This document shows, piece by piece, positions 63,235 to 64,000 of a stretch of DNA of 64,000 nucleotides (positions within the stretch are counted from its first letter, which is position 1; each line of letters begins with the position of its first letter). The notes below the pieces were generated by a model, which saw nothing but the letters and a program-made list of their open reading frames with translations, was not told where the DNA came from and searched no databases. The stretch comes from Azospirillum agricola (GTDB lineage: Bacteria; Pseudomonadota; Alphaproteobacteria; Azospirillales; Azospirillaceae). The stretch is taken from the NCBI RefSeq assembly GCF_017876095.1, contig NZ_JAGINM010000012.1, positions 1 to 64,000 of the forward strand, given 5' to 3'. A program made the position numbers and the translations under genes.

Positions 63235-64000
63235 ATGCTTCGCAAGAGCCTGCTTGCCGCCGCCATCGCAGCCGTCACGCTCGCCGCGCACGGCGCTTCG
63301 GCCGCCGATCTGGTGCGGCTCGGCAATTTGAAATTCGCCCATTACGGGGCCGTCTCCTACATGAAGGAGATCGCCGGCAAGTACGACCTGAAGATCGAAG
63401 AACGGGTGTTCCCCAAGGGTATCGACATCCTGCCCGCCATCGTCGCCGGCGAGATCGACGTGGCCGCCAGCGCGGTGGACGCCGCCATCGCCGGTCGCGC
63501 ATCGGGCGTGCCCATCTACGCGGTGGCCGGCTTCGCCAAGGGCGGGGCGCGCATCGTCGCCAAGCCGGGTGCCGGGATCAAATCCATCGCCGACCTGAAG
63601 GGCAAGAAGGTCGCCACCCCGCGCGGCGGCGCGCAGGAACTGATTTTGCTGGCCGAACTGGCCAAGCACGGGCTGAGCTGGTCCGACCGCTCGGGCAAGG
63701 ACGTGCAGATCGTCTACATGGCCTACGCCGACATGAATCAGGCCCTGCTCTCCGGCAACATCGACGCCATGTCGCAGTCGGAGCCGCAATCGAGCCAGGC
63801 GATCAACAAGGGCTTCGGCGTCGAGGTCATCAAGCCCTACGACACCGAGCTCGGCGAGCCGGTCCGATCGCTGGTCGTGACCGAGGAGTTCCACAACAAG
63901 AAGCCCGAGGTGGCCGAGCGCCTGATCCGCTGCTTCGTCGAGGCGACGGCGACCTTCATCGCCAACCCGGAGTTGGCTGAGAAGTACGTGCGCGAGCAGA
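63235..64000 (+). CDS. Sulfonate/taurine/nitrate-type substrate-binding protein (runs off the window)
   Basis: The first 255 residues are present and the gene continues past the end. The signal peptide is MLRKSLLAAAIAAVTLAAHG, cleaved near ASA. The mature part has VRLGNLKFAHYGAVSYMKEI, GEIDVAASAVDAAIAGRASG and DLKGKKVATPRGGAQE, typical of SsuA/TauA-type type II binding proteins. GGGGAGAG precedes the ATG. It likely begins an ABC transporter operon for an organosulfur or related compound. Confidence 0.88.
   Translation, partial: MLRKSLLAAAIAAVTLAAHGASAADLVRLGNLKFAHYGAVSYMKEIAGKYDLKIEERVFPKGIDILPAIVAGEIDVAASAVDAAIAGRASGVPIYAVAGFAKGGARIVAKPGAGIKSIADLKGKKVATPRGGAQELILLAELAKHGLSWSDRSGKDVQIVYMAYADMNQALLSGNIDAMSQSEPQSSQAINKGFGVEVIKPYDTELGEPVRSLVVTEEFHNKKPEVAERLIRCFVEATATFIANPELAEKYVREQ

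Overview
The window is high-GC DNA with alphaproteobacterial gene content. Its organosulfur and branched-chain ABC cassettes, acyl-CoA genes and type I-G CRISPR genes suggest an Azospirillum-like member of the Rhodospirillales. That assignment comes from gene content, not from a marker gene. No rRNA or tRNA gene was seen. The many truncated genes at module borders fit a mosaic chromid, a large plasmid or an accessory chromosomal region.

1-20 kb: a CRISPR array of 34 spacers, then a complete type I-G (formerly I-U) locus. cas2 and a cas4-cas1 fusion form the adaptation module. cas8-like, cas3, csb2 and csb1 form a second minus-strand operon in which every junction is an ATGA overlap. Between the two modules, on the opposite strand, sits an AddB-like/AddA-like nuclease-helicase pair (5072-10995). 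Its last gene ends 7 bp from the end of the effector operon. This arrangement suggests a dedicated DNA-end processor serving spacer acquisition or interference.

18-22 kb: a minus-strand operon of an RlaP-type nucleotidyltransferase, a MoxR AAA ATPase and a VWA/metallopeptidase protein. Its promoter region and that of the CRISPR effector operon carry near-identical 15-bp boxes at matching distances from candidate -10 elements.

22-34 kb: a small coiled-coil protein, a WYL-domain regulator, an SbcD/YhaO-like nuclease with an SbcC/YhaN-like ATPase, and a divergent giant DUF4011-type helicase of 1964 residues with a Vsr-like nuclease region and DUF3320. This reads as a defence island. Its right side carries a serine-recombinase fragment and an ISL3 transposon (34624-36419).

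36-51 kb: an alcohol dehydrogenase pair, then a long minus-strand operon (GH88, MaoC, CoA-transferase, Fe-ADH, ALDH, acyl-CoA dehydrogenase, CoA ligase, broken etfB) divergent from a LysR regulator. After it comes a Liv-type transporter reduced by an internal deletion to its binding protein plus livG/livM fragments.

52-62 kb: an organosulfur cluster. It holds MetNIQ-type transport, a second MetQ, a FAD 2-hydroxyacid dehydrogenase, a Cys/Met-metabolism PLP enzyme, an OsmC protein and a divergent aminotransferase. At the end of the transport operon a methyltransferase resembling methionine S-methyltransferase overlaps a DMSP-lyase-family cupin. The right edge holds broken sulfonate-type genes and an intact sulfonate/taurine-type binding protein that runs off the window.
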